Position numbers and translations under genes: made by a program. From Betaproteobacteria bacterium (GTDB taxonomy: Bacteria; Pseudomonadota; Gammaproteobacteria; Burkholderiales; SG8-39), in contig JAABRB010000248.1 of assembly GCA_011391185.1 (NCBI GenBank), positions 1 to 5,539 on the forward strand: a stretch of 5,539 nucleotides of DNA. Reading direction: 5' to 3'. The notes under the pieces are model-generated. The model searched no databases. It saw only the letters and a program-made list of their open reading frames with translations, and was not told the DNA's origin. Each line of letters begins with the position of its first letter. Within the stretch, counting starts at the first letter, position 1. Positions 1 to 5,539 of this stretch are shown here, piece by piece.

Positions 1-1383
1 AACGGCGCCTTCGACCGACGTGCCTTTGAAGAAATCCGGGTTCATCGATGTGTACATTCGGGCGACGTTGGAAAAAGTGAATCTGCGGAAATCTTCCGGC
101 GACAGAAGCTGCTCTTCGACCAGCTCGTAGGTCTCGGCAAGCATCTTTGACATGTCGGGCACGTCCCAGTGTCCGATATCGGAGCTGAAGATTGCGTTCA
201 GCTGTAGCCCAAAATGGTTGAGACGGCGGTCGAAGGCCATGACGGTCGCTCGGTCTTCGCCTTCGCAGCCGAAATAGAAGCCGTCGATGAACTGGCGTGC
301 GAATTCCTCGGCGGTTCCCACGCCGCAGGCCGAGAAATCGTCGACTCGCGTGCGATCTTCGGGTGGATTGAGCATCAGGCCTTCATCCTTGCCGATGCGC
401 GCGGCATACGGAGCGAGGATCGGCCCGCCATGCTTCTCGAACAAGCGTGCGATGAGAGCGCGGTCCTGCCGGTCGGGGTCGAGCGTGCGCAGGATCTCGC
501 GACCGTTGCGCTTTTCGAAACGCTCCACCAGTGTGTTGTACAGAAGCGAGGCCCAGCCCGCGCCGCCCTCGAGGAACGCCACTCTCAGCCCGGGAAAGCG
601 CCGCATCACGCCCCCGAGGATCAGCGCGCGGGCGAAGATGTGCGCGCCCGCGGCGAACGAGCCCGCGTGGTTGAATGTGTAGCTGGAGATCGATCCGTGC
701 GTCGGTCCGCCGAGCGTGCCGACATGCGAGGCGGCGACCACGCCGAGCTCGACGCACCTCTTCCACACGAGGTCGTAGTCGTGCTCACTGTCTATAGCCA
801 GGTAGTCCATGTACCGGCCACCGCCAGGCAGGGGCCGCCAGAAGTGACCGGCGAGGAACGCGGCCTTCAGACCGAGGACGTTGACGGCAAACTCCAGCTC
901 CTCGATTGCTTCCTGCGGCGTGCCCATGGGAATGATGGCGGCGGGCGTCAGGCGGCTCCGGTGCTCGCCGAAGGTATCGGCATTCAACTTGTTGAGCGCC
1001 CGGCACAGGGCGCGCCGCATCTCCTCGTCGGGTAGATTGATGAAGCTCAGGCCCAGCGTCGTGTAGACGATTGCAAAGTCGATGCCCAACTCGTCGAGCC
1101 GCTCGCGCAGCAGCGCCGGCAACATGGCGGTCGCCCGGTCCATCGTGTTGGAAGCCGGCACGTGCCAGAACGACGGCCGACCCAGGCGCTGCCGACGTCG
1201 CGCTTCGTCGTCTGCGCCGTACCAGCGGTGCATGGAGATCGATTCAAGCACCTCGGCGAAACGACCGGCGATGCGACCGCCCGCGACCTCGCGCAGACTG
1301 TCTTCAAGTGCGAACTGACACTCCACGACGTGGGCATCCGCGTCGATGACAGGATGGTCGAGACGGCTTCGCACAGGATTCAT
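1..1383 (-). CDS. Amidohydrolase_2 family metal-dependent hydrolase/decarboxylase (3' end cut by window edge)
   Basis: This frame stays open for 461 codons from ATG 1383-1381 to the left edge. The protein ends in the window at NPDFFKGTSVEGAV, which looks like the usual family C-terminus, so few residues are missing. It belongs to the Amidohydrolase_2 TIM-barrel family, which includes ACMSD, LigW and gamma-resorcylate decarboxylases as well as hydrolases; these bind one divalent metal and act in the cytoplasm. Visible sites are IDADAH at residues 13-18 (D16-x-H18, strand-1 metal site), SHVG with H220 (third ligand), FNHAG with H239 (probable catalytic His), FLEGGAGW at 270-277, and SSDIGHWDVPD with D402 (C-terminal Asp ligand). 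The first ligand position is Asp rather than His. LigW-type decarboxylases have Glu-x-His there, so decarboxylation is possible but unproven. No Shine-Dalgarno sequence precedes ATG 1383. An in-frame TTG at 1440 is an alternative start, and an in-frame stop at 1449-1447 bounds the frame. The gene is divergent from the Ldh_2 gene. The family is secure; the substrate is unknown. Confidence 0.93.
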   Translation of the reverse strand, partial: MNPVRSRLDHPVIDADAHVVECQFALEDSLREVAGGRIAGRFAEVLESISMHRWYGADDEARRRQRLGRPSFWHVPASNTMDRATAMLPALLRERLDELGIDFAIVYTTLGLSFINLPDEEMRRALCRALNKLNADTFGEHRSRLTPAAIIPMGTPQEAIEELEFAVNVLGLKAAFLAGHFWRPLPGGGRYMDYLAIDSEHDYDLVWKRCVELGVVAASHVGTLGGPTHGSISSYTFNHAGSFAAGAHIFARALILGGVMRRFPGLRVAFLEGGAGWASLLYNTLVERFEKRNGREILRTLDPDRQDRALIARLFEKHGGPILAPYAARIGKDEGLMLNPPEDRTRVDDFSACGVGTAEEFARQFIDGFYFGCEGEDRATVMAFDRRLNHFGLQLNAIFSSDIGHWDVPDMSKMLAETYELVEEQLLSPEDFRRFTFSNVARMYTSMNPDFFKGTSVEGAV

Positions 1384-1393
1384 GGAGGGCGAC

Positions 1394-1421
1394 GTTATCC
1401 GGCCCCCGATCGGGCGGTCAA
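1394..1421 (-). promoter_or_regulatory. Candidate sigma70-type promoter for the amidohydrolase gene, possibly leaderless
   Basis: On the minus strand TTGACC (1421-1416, five of six matches to TTGACA) is followed after 16 bases by GATAAC (1399-1394, four of six to TATAAT). Only 10 bases separate the -10 box from ATG 1383. Transcription from this promoter would therefore start about 3-4 bases before the ATG, which fits the lack of a Shine-Dalgarno sequence. The spacer contains the perfect 10-base palindrome CCCGATCGGG (1405-1414). This is a consensus match by eye only. Confidence 0.3.
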
Positions 1422-1460
1422 ATGAAAGCTCTTCATCCAACGGATTTCAAAAGCTCATTG
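1422..1460. promoter_or_regulatory. Candidate LysR-type operator: TGAA-N5-TTCA dyad plus a related half-conserved copy
   Basis: ATGAA-N5-TTCAT at 1422-1436 is a perfect five-base dyad with the T-N11-A geometry (T1423, A1435) typical of LysR-family sites. Its core TGAA-N5-TTCA has the same form as the known MetR consensus. A second element at 1448-1460 repeats the AAAGCTC core (1425-1431 and 1450-1456, 25 bases start to start), matches at 8 of 13 positions, and has CAA-N7-TTG arms. Relative to the start implied by the minus-strand promoter candidate, the two centres fall near -42 and -67, close to the activation and recognition sites of LysR systems. The regulator encoded at 2554-3516 is the obvious candidate ligand, by inference. 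Confidence 0.33.
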
Positions 1461-1466
1461 GACAAT

Positions 1467-1495
1467 CATGCCGGCGTGTCGTCTGATGCGGCATG
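1467..1495. repeat. Inverted repeat CATGCCG-N15-CGGCATG spanning the Ldh_2 start codon
   Basis: Seven-base perfect arms lie at 1467-1473 and 1489-1495 with a 15-base loop. The right arm contains the ATG (1493-1495) of the oxidoreductase gene. In mRNA it could form a GC-rich hairpin that hides the start codon; in DNA it could be an operator. No Shine-Dalgarno sequence is visible ahead of this ATG. A repeat of this size may also be chance in GC-rich DNA. Confidence 0.4.
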
Positions 1496-2557
1496 GCGAA
1501 TCGAGTGCCGGCGGCAGTAGCGTACACGCAGTGCAAGGAGATCCTGAGTGCCTGGGGGATGAACGCGGAACACGCCCAGATCACCTCCGAGCGCCTGCAG
1601 TACGCTGACCTTCACGGCGTGGATTCCCACGGCATCGCGCTACTGCCGCTCTATGCGCGGCTGCGGTCGGAGGGTCGCATCAACTTCCAGCCGAAACTTC
1701 GGTTTCTGCGGGAGGGCGCGGTTACAGCGCTATTGGACGCGGACAATGCACTCGGCCAGCTCGGCGGCACCCTTGCCATGCTGCGCGCCATCGAGAGCGC
1801 GAAGAAGTCGGGCGTGGGCGCCACCGCCGTGCGCAACTCCAATCACTTCGGCGCCGCGGGTGCCTACGCAATGCTCGGCGCCGAAGCGGGAGTGGTCGGG
1901 ATGGCATTTTCCGCGGCTTGGGATCCGGCGATCGTACCGACCTATGGCGCCGAGCCGCGTTTCGGCACCAATCCGATTGCAGTGGCCGCGCCCACCGGCG
2001 ATGGGAATCCGTTCTGCTTCGACATTGCAACCAGCACCGTAGCGATCGGTAAGCTGCGCTTGGCGCAGCTTCACGACAGGCCGCTCGAGCCAGGCTGGGC
2101 ATTGGACGAGTCCGGCGCGGTGACTACGGACCCGGCGATCGCCCTCGCGTCACGCCGTTTGACGCCGCTCGGCGGCGTGCCCCGCCTCGGCAGTCACAAA
2201 GGATACGGACTTGCCGCCACGGTGGAGATGCTTTCCACGATGCTTGCCGGTGGGTGGTTCTGCGCCACGCGCGATCCCGGCGAGAAGCACTTCAACGTCG
2301 GCCATTTTTTTGTCGCCATCGACCCAGCGGCATTCCGTGCGCTCGGAGAATTCGAGAATGACTTGCAGGTGATGCTTACGACGCTGCGCGCCACGCCACG
2401 GGCCGATGCCGGCCAGCCGGTACTCGCGCCCGGGGATCCGGAAGCGACGGCGTTCGCGGACCGCTCCATGAACGGCATCCCTGTGCCGAACAGCCTCCTG
2501 GTCCGGTTGCGCGAGATTGCGGCCGAAGTCGGCGCGCCCTGGATGCTCGAGGCTTAG
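1493..2557 (+). CDS. Malate/L-lactate dehydrogenase family (Ldh_2) NAD(P)-dependent oxidoreductase
   Basis: This 354-residue protein has the usual family length. The Ldh_2 fold is unrelated to classical lactate dehydrogenase and covers ureidoglycolate dehydrogenase, 2,3-diketogulonate reductase, delta-1-piperideine-2-carboxylate reductase and sulfolactate/malate dehydrogenases. These interconvert 2-hydroxy acids or cyclic imino acids with the oxidised forms using NAD(P)H. Family motifs are all present: DLHGVDSHG (39-47, with the Ser45-His46 pair), RNSNHFG (114-120), FGTNPIAVAAP (157-167), FDIATS (176-181), GSHKGYGL (233-240, the nucleotide-site region) and FFVAIDP (272-278). ATG 1493 is the first start after an in-frame stop at 1484-1486; GTG 1505 is a less likely alternative. 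No Shine-Dalgarno sequence is seen and the ATG sits in an inverted repeat. The gene is divergent from the amidohydrolase and convergent with, and overlapping the stop of, the regulator. The family is certain; the substrate is not assignable, though context favours a catabolic 2-hydroxy or imino acid step. Confidence 0.95.
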   Translation: MANRVPAAVAYTQCKEILSAWGMNAEHAQITSERLQYADLHGVDSHGIALLPLYARLRSEGRINFQPKLRFLREGAVTALLDADNALGQLGGTLAMLRAIESAKKSGVGATAVRNSNHFGAAGAYAMLGAEAGVVGMAFSAAWDPAIVPTYGAEPRFGTNPIAVAAPTGDGNPFCFDIATSTVAIGKLRLAQLHDRPLEPGWALDESGAVTTDPAIALASRRLTPLGGVPRLGSHKGYGLAATVEMLSTMLAGGWFCATRDPGEKHFNVGHFFVAIDPAAFRALGEFENDLQVMLTTLRATPRADAGQPVLAPGDPEATAFADRSMNGIPVPNSLLVRLREIAAEVGAPWMLEA

Positions 2558-3516
2558 TGAGCCGGGGCGACTTGCGGCGACGCGAACGCCGGCCTGCCGA
2601 CCGTCTCGATGGTAAGGTGGCGCAGTTGTGGTCCACGCATCTCGAGGCAGAACGACCTGAGCAGTTCGACCGTCTTCACCTTTACGTCGCGCCGGTGCAC
2701 AAGGCCGAAGTTGACCGAAAGCGTGCGGTCCGTGAGTCGCAACAGGCGCATCGTATGCGTGCGCGCCTCGCGCGCCACGGCGATCACCGGGATCAGCGCC
2801 GTGCCCCCGCCCGCGCCGACGATGCGCTTGATGAACTCCATGTCGTTGGATTCGGTGGCGATCGGAGGGTAGCCGCCGGTGGAAAGGAACAGCCGGTCGG
2901 ACGCGCCGCGGCTCCCGCTGCCCGGATGAAAGCGAACGAATGGCCACTGGCGAATCTCGTCCAGGGTCACTGTGCGCCGTTTGAACAGCGGGTGGCTCCG
3001 GCCGACGATGAAGACGTCTTCGGTGGTTCCGAGTCTCACCAGATCGAGCAGCGGATGGTCGGTGATGAACGGGATGAACGCCGCGTCTGCGGCACCTTCC
3101 TCGACTCGCCGCGCGGCCTCTTCCGGAGTTTCCGTGGCACGGAAGGTGACCTCGATCCCGGGGAATTGGACCATGAAGCTCTCGCACAGGTCGCCGTAGA
3201 GGCAGGCCATGCCGAGGTTGGTGGCGGCGATGCGCAGGATTCCGCGGACCGGGCGCAGGCTCGAGACCTGGAAATGCTCCTTGAGGGAGCTGATCTCGGT
3301 GAGAACGTGCTCGGCCGAGGCGAGAACCAAACAGCCAGCCGAGGAGGGTACCACCTTGGGTTTGCCGCGGATGAGGAGGGTTTCGCCGAGCTCTTCCTCG
3401 AGGTTCTTGATCTGATGACTGAGTGCCGATTGCGTAAGGCTTAGCTTGCTTGCCGCGAGGCTGAAGCTTCCGGTCTCGGCGATGGCCCGGAGCGCCTTGA
3501 GTTGCTTGATTTCCAC
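2554..3516 (-). CDS. LysR-family transcriptional regulator
   Basis: The 320-residue protein has the standard LysR layout. An N-terminal winged helix-turn-helix (MEIKQLKALRAIAETGSFSL, then AASKLSLTQSALSHQI to about residue 36) is followed by the wing LLIRGKPKVVPSSAG (47-61), a linker helix, and a periplasmic-binding-protein-like effector domain from about residue 90 (GILRIAATN) through the GGGTALIP motif (236-243). The wing has PSSAG in place of the common LTxAG, and there is a short extra tail ending QVAPAH. The start is GTG (3516-3514), supported by a strong AAGGAGGAG three bases upstream. The stop TAA overlaps the TAG of the Ldh_2 gene. Divergence from the ThDP-enzyme operon is the classic arrangement for a regulator activating its neighbour in response to a pathway intermediate. 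It may also act on the 1384-1492 region. The effector is unknown. Confidence 0.95.
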   Translation of the reverse strand: MEIKQLKALRAIAETGSFSLAASKLSLTQSALSHQIKNLEEELGETLLIRGKPKVVPSSAGCLVLASAEHVLTEISSLKEHFQVSSLRPVRGILRIAATNLGMACLYGDLCESFMVQFPGIEVTFRATETPEEAARRVEEGAADAAFIPFITDHPLLDLVRLGTTEDVFIVGRSHPLFKRRTVTLDEIRQWPFVRFHPGSGSRGASDRLFLSTGGYPPIATESNDMEFIKRIVGAGGGTALIPVIAVAREARTHTMRLLRLTDRTLSVNFGLVHRRDVKVKTVELLRSFCLEMRGPQLRHLTIETVGRPAFASPQVAPAH

Positions 3517-3545
3517 GGCTCCTCCTTAACGAGAATGATCTTACC
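3517..3545. promoter_or_regulatory. Very short divergent regulatory gap between lysR-type gene and ThDP-enzyme gene
   Basis: Only 29 bases separate the two GTG start codons, and the regulator's ribosome binding site takes up part of that. No convincing -35/-10 pair fits within the gap in either direction. Promoters and operators for both genes must therefore lie partly inside the opposite coding sequence. One T-N11-A spacing (T3526, A3538) exists but has no dyad symmetry. Confidence 0.4.
3519..3527 (-). promoter_or_regulatory. Strong ribosome binding site of the LysR-type gene
   Basis: On the minus strand AAGGAGGAG runs from 3527 to 3519, with the AGGAGG core five bases from the GTG start at 3516. 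It fixes this GTG as the start of the regulator, where no ATG is available. Confidence 0.75.
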
Positions 3546-5258
3546 GTGAAAACAGAAGTCAGTGACGCCGGCGAGGCGGTGGTGACGGCGATGACGCTGG
3601 GCGGCGTCGAGTTTCTGTTCTTCACTTCCGGATCGGAGCTGAGCTTCTACCAGGAGGCAATCGCGAAGGCGCGGGCGCAAGGCCGGAAGGCGCCGAAGCT
3701 GGTCCTGATGACCCATGAGTACCCTGCTCTGAATGCGGCCCTCGGCTATGCCGCCGCCACCGGCAAGCCTGCCGCCACCGCGGCGCACGTCGACGTAGGA
3801 ACACAGCACTACGGCGCGGGAATCCACAGCGCCATGCGTAGCGGGCTTCCCGTGCTGATCACCGCCGGCGCGCCGCCGGTGGGACTTCCCGGGACGAGGC
3901 GCGGCGCGCGCGATGCGGGGCACTTCTGGGTGCAGGATCTGTACGATCAGAACGGCATCGTGCGCCAGTACATGAAGTGGGAGCACCGGCTCGAGTTTCA
4001 GGACAATCCGGGACTCGCGGTCAGCCGAGCGCTTCAGGTGGCCCTCACCCCGCCCCGCGGCCCAGTCTACTTGAGTCTGCCGCGCGAAGTCGCGCTTGCG
4101 CCGCTCGGAGAGGTGGAGTTCCCGCGTGCCGACCAGCTCGGTATCGCGCTGCCGCCGGCGCCCGATTCCGCGGCCATCGAGGAGCTCGCCCGGCGTCTGG
4201 CGGCGGCCGAGAATCCCGCCGTGGTGGTGTCGGGCTCGGGGCGCGACCCGGCAAGCGTGCCGCTGCTCGTCGAACTGTGCGAGCTTCTCGGCATGCCGGT
4301 CGTGGATTCCAGCTCCCGAGCCTACCACTGCTTCCCGATGGACCATCCGCTGTACCAGGGAACGATCGGACTGCAGGAGATGGACGTGATCGTCGCCCTG
4401 GATGCCGAAGTGCCGTGGATACCCGGACCGCGAGCGCCTTCGGCGCGCGCCCATGTCGCGGTGATCGACGTGGATCCCATCAAGCTCAGGATTCCGACTT
4501 ACGAGTTCGTGGCCGACGTTCGTATCACCTCGGACGCGACGGCGGCGCTTCGGGCCCTCCTACCTGCGGTCCGGGAGCACCTGAAGTCCGACAGGAAAGG
4601 ACGTGCACACCGGTGGGCAGCCGTGTCGAAAGCCAGGATCGAGAAGGCTCGGCAGGAGGCACAGGCTGTCTCGTCGCGCGCGCCGATAGACCCGGTATGG
4701 CTCGCGTATTGCATCGGCGAGCTGCTCGACGACAACTGCGTAGTGGTCGATGACACGTTGAGCCACAATCCGCTATACAGCCATCTGTCCCGCCTGGGCG
4801 GCGCGAACCGCTACTTCCGCAATCCCGGCAGCGCCGGCGGCTGGGGTCCGGGAGCCGCGCTCGGAGTGAAGCTCGGGCTTCCGGAGCGCGACGTCGTGAT
4901 GGTTACCGGCGACGGGTTCTACATGTATGGCTCGGCGACGGCGGCGCTGTGGACAGCGTGCGCTTACGGCGCGCCGTTTCTTTCGGTTATTTTCCAGAAC
5001 CGCAGTTACAGCACGGGAACGCGCGCCGTCGCTGCGCTCTACCCCGACGGCTACGCGGTGCGGTCCGGGTTCGACGGCGGATACTTCGACCCGCCGGTCG
5101 ATTTCGCGATGGAAGCGGAAGCGGCGGGTGCATGGGGCGAGAACGTGCGGGATCCCGCCGCCCTGCCAGCGGCGCTGCAGCGTGGGTTGGAACAGGTGCG
5201 GCGCGGCAAGCCCGCGGTGGTTGCCGTGTGGCTCGCCAGGATTCTGCAGGACGACTAA
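3546..5258 (+). CDS. Thiamine-diphosphate-dependent enzyme, acetolactate synthase/benzoylformate decarboxylase superfamily
   Basis: This 570-residue protein has the three domains of ThDP 2-oxo acid decarboxylases/ligases: a pyrimidine-binding domain (about 1-175), a central Rossmann-like domain (about 205-340) and a diphosphate-binding domain (about 385-565). E58 in THEYPALNAALGYAAATGKPA is the conserved glutamate that activates the cofactor. HVDVGTQH (81-88) follows, as in the catabolic subfamily annotated as ThDP-requiring proteins. The Mg/diphosphate motif starts GDG (455-457) and ends FQNRSY (483-488). The second Asn (N485), the metal ligand, is kept, but the usual first Asn is Gln484. 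The GTG start at 3546 is the only start after the in-frame stop at 3507-3509, and it keeps the N-terminal domain whole. Its Shine-Dalgarno sequence is poor. No small regulatory subunit follows, and the neighbours are catabolic, so it is unlikely to be biosynthetic acetolactate synthase. It may cleave or decarboxylate a 2-oxo acid or join two carbonyls. The substrate is unknown. Confidence 0.93.
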   Translation: MKTEVSDAGEAVVTAMTLGGVEFLFFTSGSELSFYQEAIAKARAQGRKAPKLVLMTHEYPALNAALGYAAATGKPAATAAHVDVGTQHYGAGIHSAMRSGLPVLITAGAPPVGLPGTRRGARDAGHFWVQDLYDQNGIVRQYMKWEHRLEFQDNPGLAVSRALQVALTPPRGPVYLSLPREVALAPLGEVEFPRADQLGIALPPAPDSAAIEELARRLAAAENPAVVVSGSGRDPASVPLLVELCELLGMPVVDSSSRAYHCFPMDHPLYQGTIGLQEMDVIVALDAEVPWIPGPRAPSARAHVAVIDVDPIKLRIPTYEFVADVRITSDATAALRALLPAVREHLKSDRKGRAHRWAAVSKARIEKARQEAQAVSSRAPIDPVWLAYCIGELLDDNCVVVDDTLSHNPLYSHLSRLGGANRYFRNPGSAGGWGPGAALGVKLGLPERDVVMVTGDGFYMYGSATAALWTACAYGAPFLSVIFQNRSYSTGTRAVAALYPDGYAVRSGFDGGYFDPPVDFAMEAEAAGAWGENVRDPAALPAALQRGLEQVRRGKPAVVAVWLARILQDD

Positions 5259-5264
5259 AGGAGG
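5258..5264 (+). promoter_or_regulatory. Strong ribosome binding site of the enamidase-like gene
   Basis: AAGGAGG at 5258-5264 lies five bases before ATG 5270 and overlaps the last base of the TAA stop of the preceding gene. This supports translation from the same operon mRNA and fixes the start. Confidence 0.85.
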
Positions 5265-5269
5265 CAATC

Positions 5270-5539
5270 ATGAAGGTCGCAATCGTCAATATCGGCAAGA
5301 TCGTCAGCGGCGACTGGGAGAAGCCGATGACCAAAGGGGACTCGATCGTGATGGACGGAGAGCGAATCGCAAGCGTGGGAAGCGCCTCCAGTTCGCAGGT
5401 ATCGGCTTGCGATGTCGTGATCGACGCCGACGGTGCGACTGCGGTCCCTGGCTTCATCGACTCGCAGGTTCACAACACCTTTGGCGATTACACGCCGCGG
5501 CAGAAGACTGTGGGCTACCTCGAGAGCTACGTGCATGGT
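5270..5539 (+). CDS. Enamidase-like cyclic amidohydrolase (N-terminal 90 codons; cut by window edge)
   Basis: The visible part, from ATG 5270, is the N-terminal small beta domain (MKVAIVNIGKIVSGDWEKPM, with MDGERIASVG at 28-37) and the first barrel strand (AVPGFIDSQVH, 58-68) of the composite-domain amidohydrolase superfamily. The stretches NIGKIVSGD (7-15) and GDYTPRQKT (72-80) closely resemble, from memory, enamidase of anaerobic nicotinate degradation, which hydrolyses 6-oxo-tetrahydronicotinate to 2-formylglutarate. Members bind one or two metal ions through an H-x-H on strand 1. Here it reads Q66-V-H68, so the first ligand is Gln unless this is a clade trait. The start is fixed by AAGGAGG. 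The gene lies 11 bases after the ThDP-enzyme gene, almost certainly in one operon. The remaining metal ligands and catalytic residues lie outside the window. Dihydropyrimidinase- or imidazolonepropionase-like activity is a less favoured alternative. Confidence 0.85.
   Translation, partial: MKVAIVNIGKIVSGDWEKPMTKGDSIVMDGERIASVGSASSSQVSACDVVIDADGATAVPGFIDSQVHNTFGDYTPRQKTVGYLESYVHG

Noticed and set aside
214..1035. Long plus-strand open frame antisense to the amidohydrolase gene
   Set aside because: Its translation has no family motifs and an Arg/Ala/Glu-rich composition typical of GC-rich antisense frames. The opposite strand encodes a clear Amidohydrolase_2 protein.
1458..1487. TTGGAC-18-TCTGAT as a plus-strand promoter for the Ldh_2 gene
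   Set aside because: It matches consensus at only three of six and four of six positions with 18-base spacing, too weak to annotate.
1468..1605. Small open frame from ATG 1468 overlapping the start of the Ldh_2 gene as a leader peptide
   Set aside because: No ribosome binding site and no recognisable leader features, and it runs mostly within the Ldh_2 coding sequence out of frame.
2522..2538. Short inverted repeat GCCGA-AG-TCGGC near the 3' end of the oxidoreductase gene as a terminator
   Set aside because: The stem is only five bases with a two-base loop, lies inside the coding sequence, and is not followed by a T-run.
2557..3444. 295-codon plus-strand open frame antisense to the LysR-type gene, starting at the oxidoreductase stop (TAGTGA)
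   Set aside because: The start position looks like translational coupling, but the product is charged, low-complexity antisense sequence without family features.
2150..3625. 491-codon minus-strand open frame covering the LysR-type gene in another frame
   Set aside because: It is rich in Arg, Gly, His and Pro with no recognisable domain. The frame 2554-3516 gives a textbook LysR protein.
3441..4454. 337-codon minus-strand open frame opposite the ThDP-enzyme gene
   Set aside because: It is a shadow of the third-position GC bias. It has no motifs, and it overlaps the regulator start and the clear ThDP enzyme.
3546..5258. Calling the ThDP enzyme ilvB (biosynthetic acetolactate synthase large subunit)
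   Set aside because: No small subunit gene follows, the neighbours are catabolic, and the sequence resembles the catabolic ThDP-requiring subfamily more. The gene symbol was withheld.

Overview
The window is GC-rich, tightly packed bacterial DNA. Its gene content (Amidohydrolase_2, Ldh_2 oxidoreductase, LysR regulator, ThDP-dependent enzyme, enamidase-like amidohydrolase) and strong AGGAGG ribosome binding sites suggest a soil- or rhizosphere-type proteobacterium, such as Burkholderiales or Bradyrhizobium-like Rhizobiales. That placement is inferred from style and gene families. No taxonomic marker is present.

Layout, left to right: (1) positions 1-1383, minus strand, an amidohydrolase-2 (ACMSD/LigW-like) gene missing only its last few codons at the window edge; (2) 1384-1492, a 109-base divergent promoter region holding a possible promoter, a LysR-type operator-like dyad and an inverted repeat over the next gene's start codon; (3) 1493-2557, plus strand, a malate/L-lactate dehydrogenase-type (Ldh_2) NAD(P)-dependent oxidoreductase; (4) 2554-3516, minus strand, a LysR-type regulator whose stop codon overlaps that of the oxidoreductase gene; (5) 3546-5258, plus strand, a thiamine-diphosphate-dependent enzyme of the acetolactate synthase/benzoylformate decarboxylase superfamily, starting 29 bases from the divergent regulator; (6) 5270 to the right edge, plus strand, the first 90 codons of an amidohydrolase resembling bacterial enamidase, coupled to gene 5 by an 11-base gap carrying a strong Shine-Dalgarno sequence.

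Together the genes look like a locally regulated catabolic locus. A cyclic amidohydrolase could open an N-heterocyclic ring or hydrolyse an amide. The ThDP enzyme could cleave or decarboxylate a 2-oxo acid. The Ldh_2 enzyme could interconvert a 2-hydroxy or cyclic imino acid. The metal-dependent Amidohydrolase_2 protein could decarboxylate or hydrolyse an intermediate. The enamidase resemblance points towards nicotinate-like chemistry, but the substrate cannot be fixed from sequence and the pathway is inference. No RNA genes, mobile elements, CRISPR arrays or gene-free stretches over 110 bases were seen.
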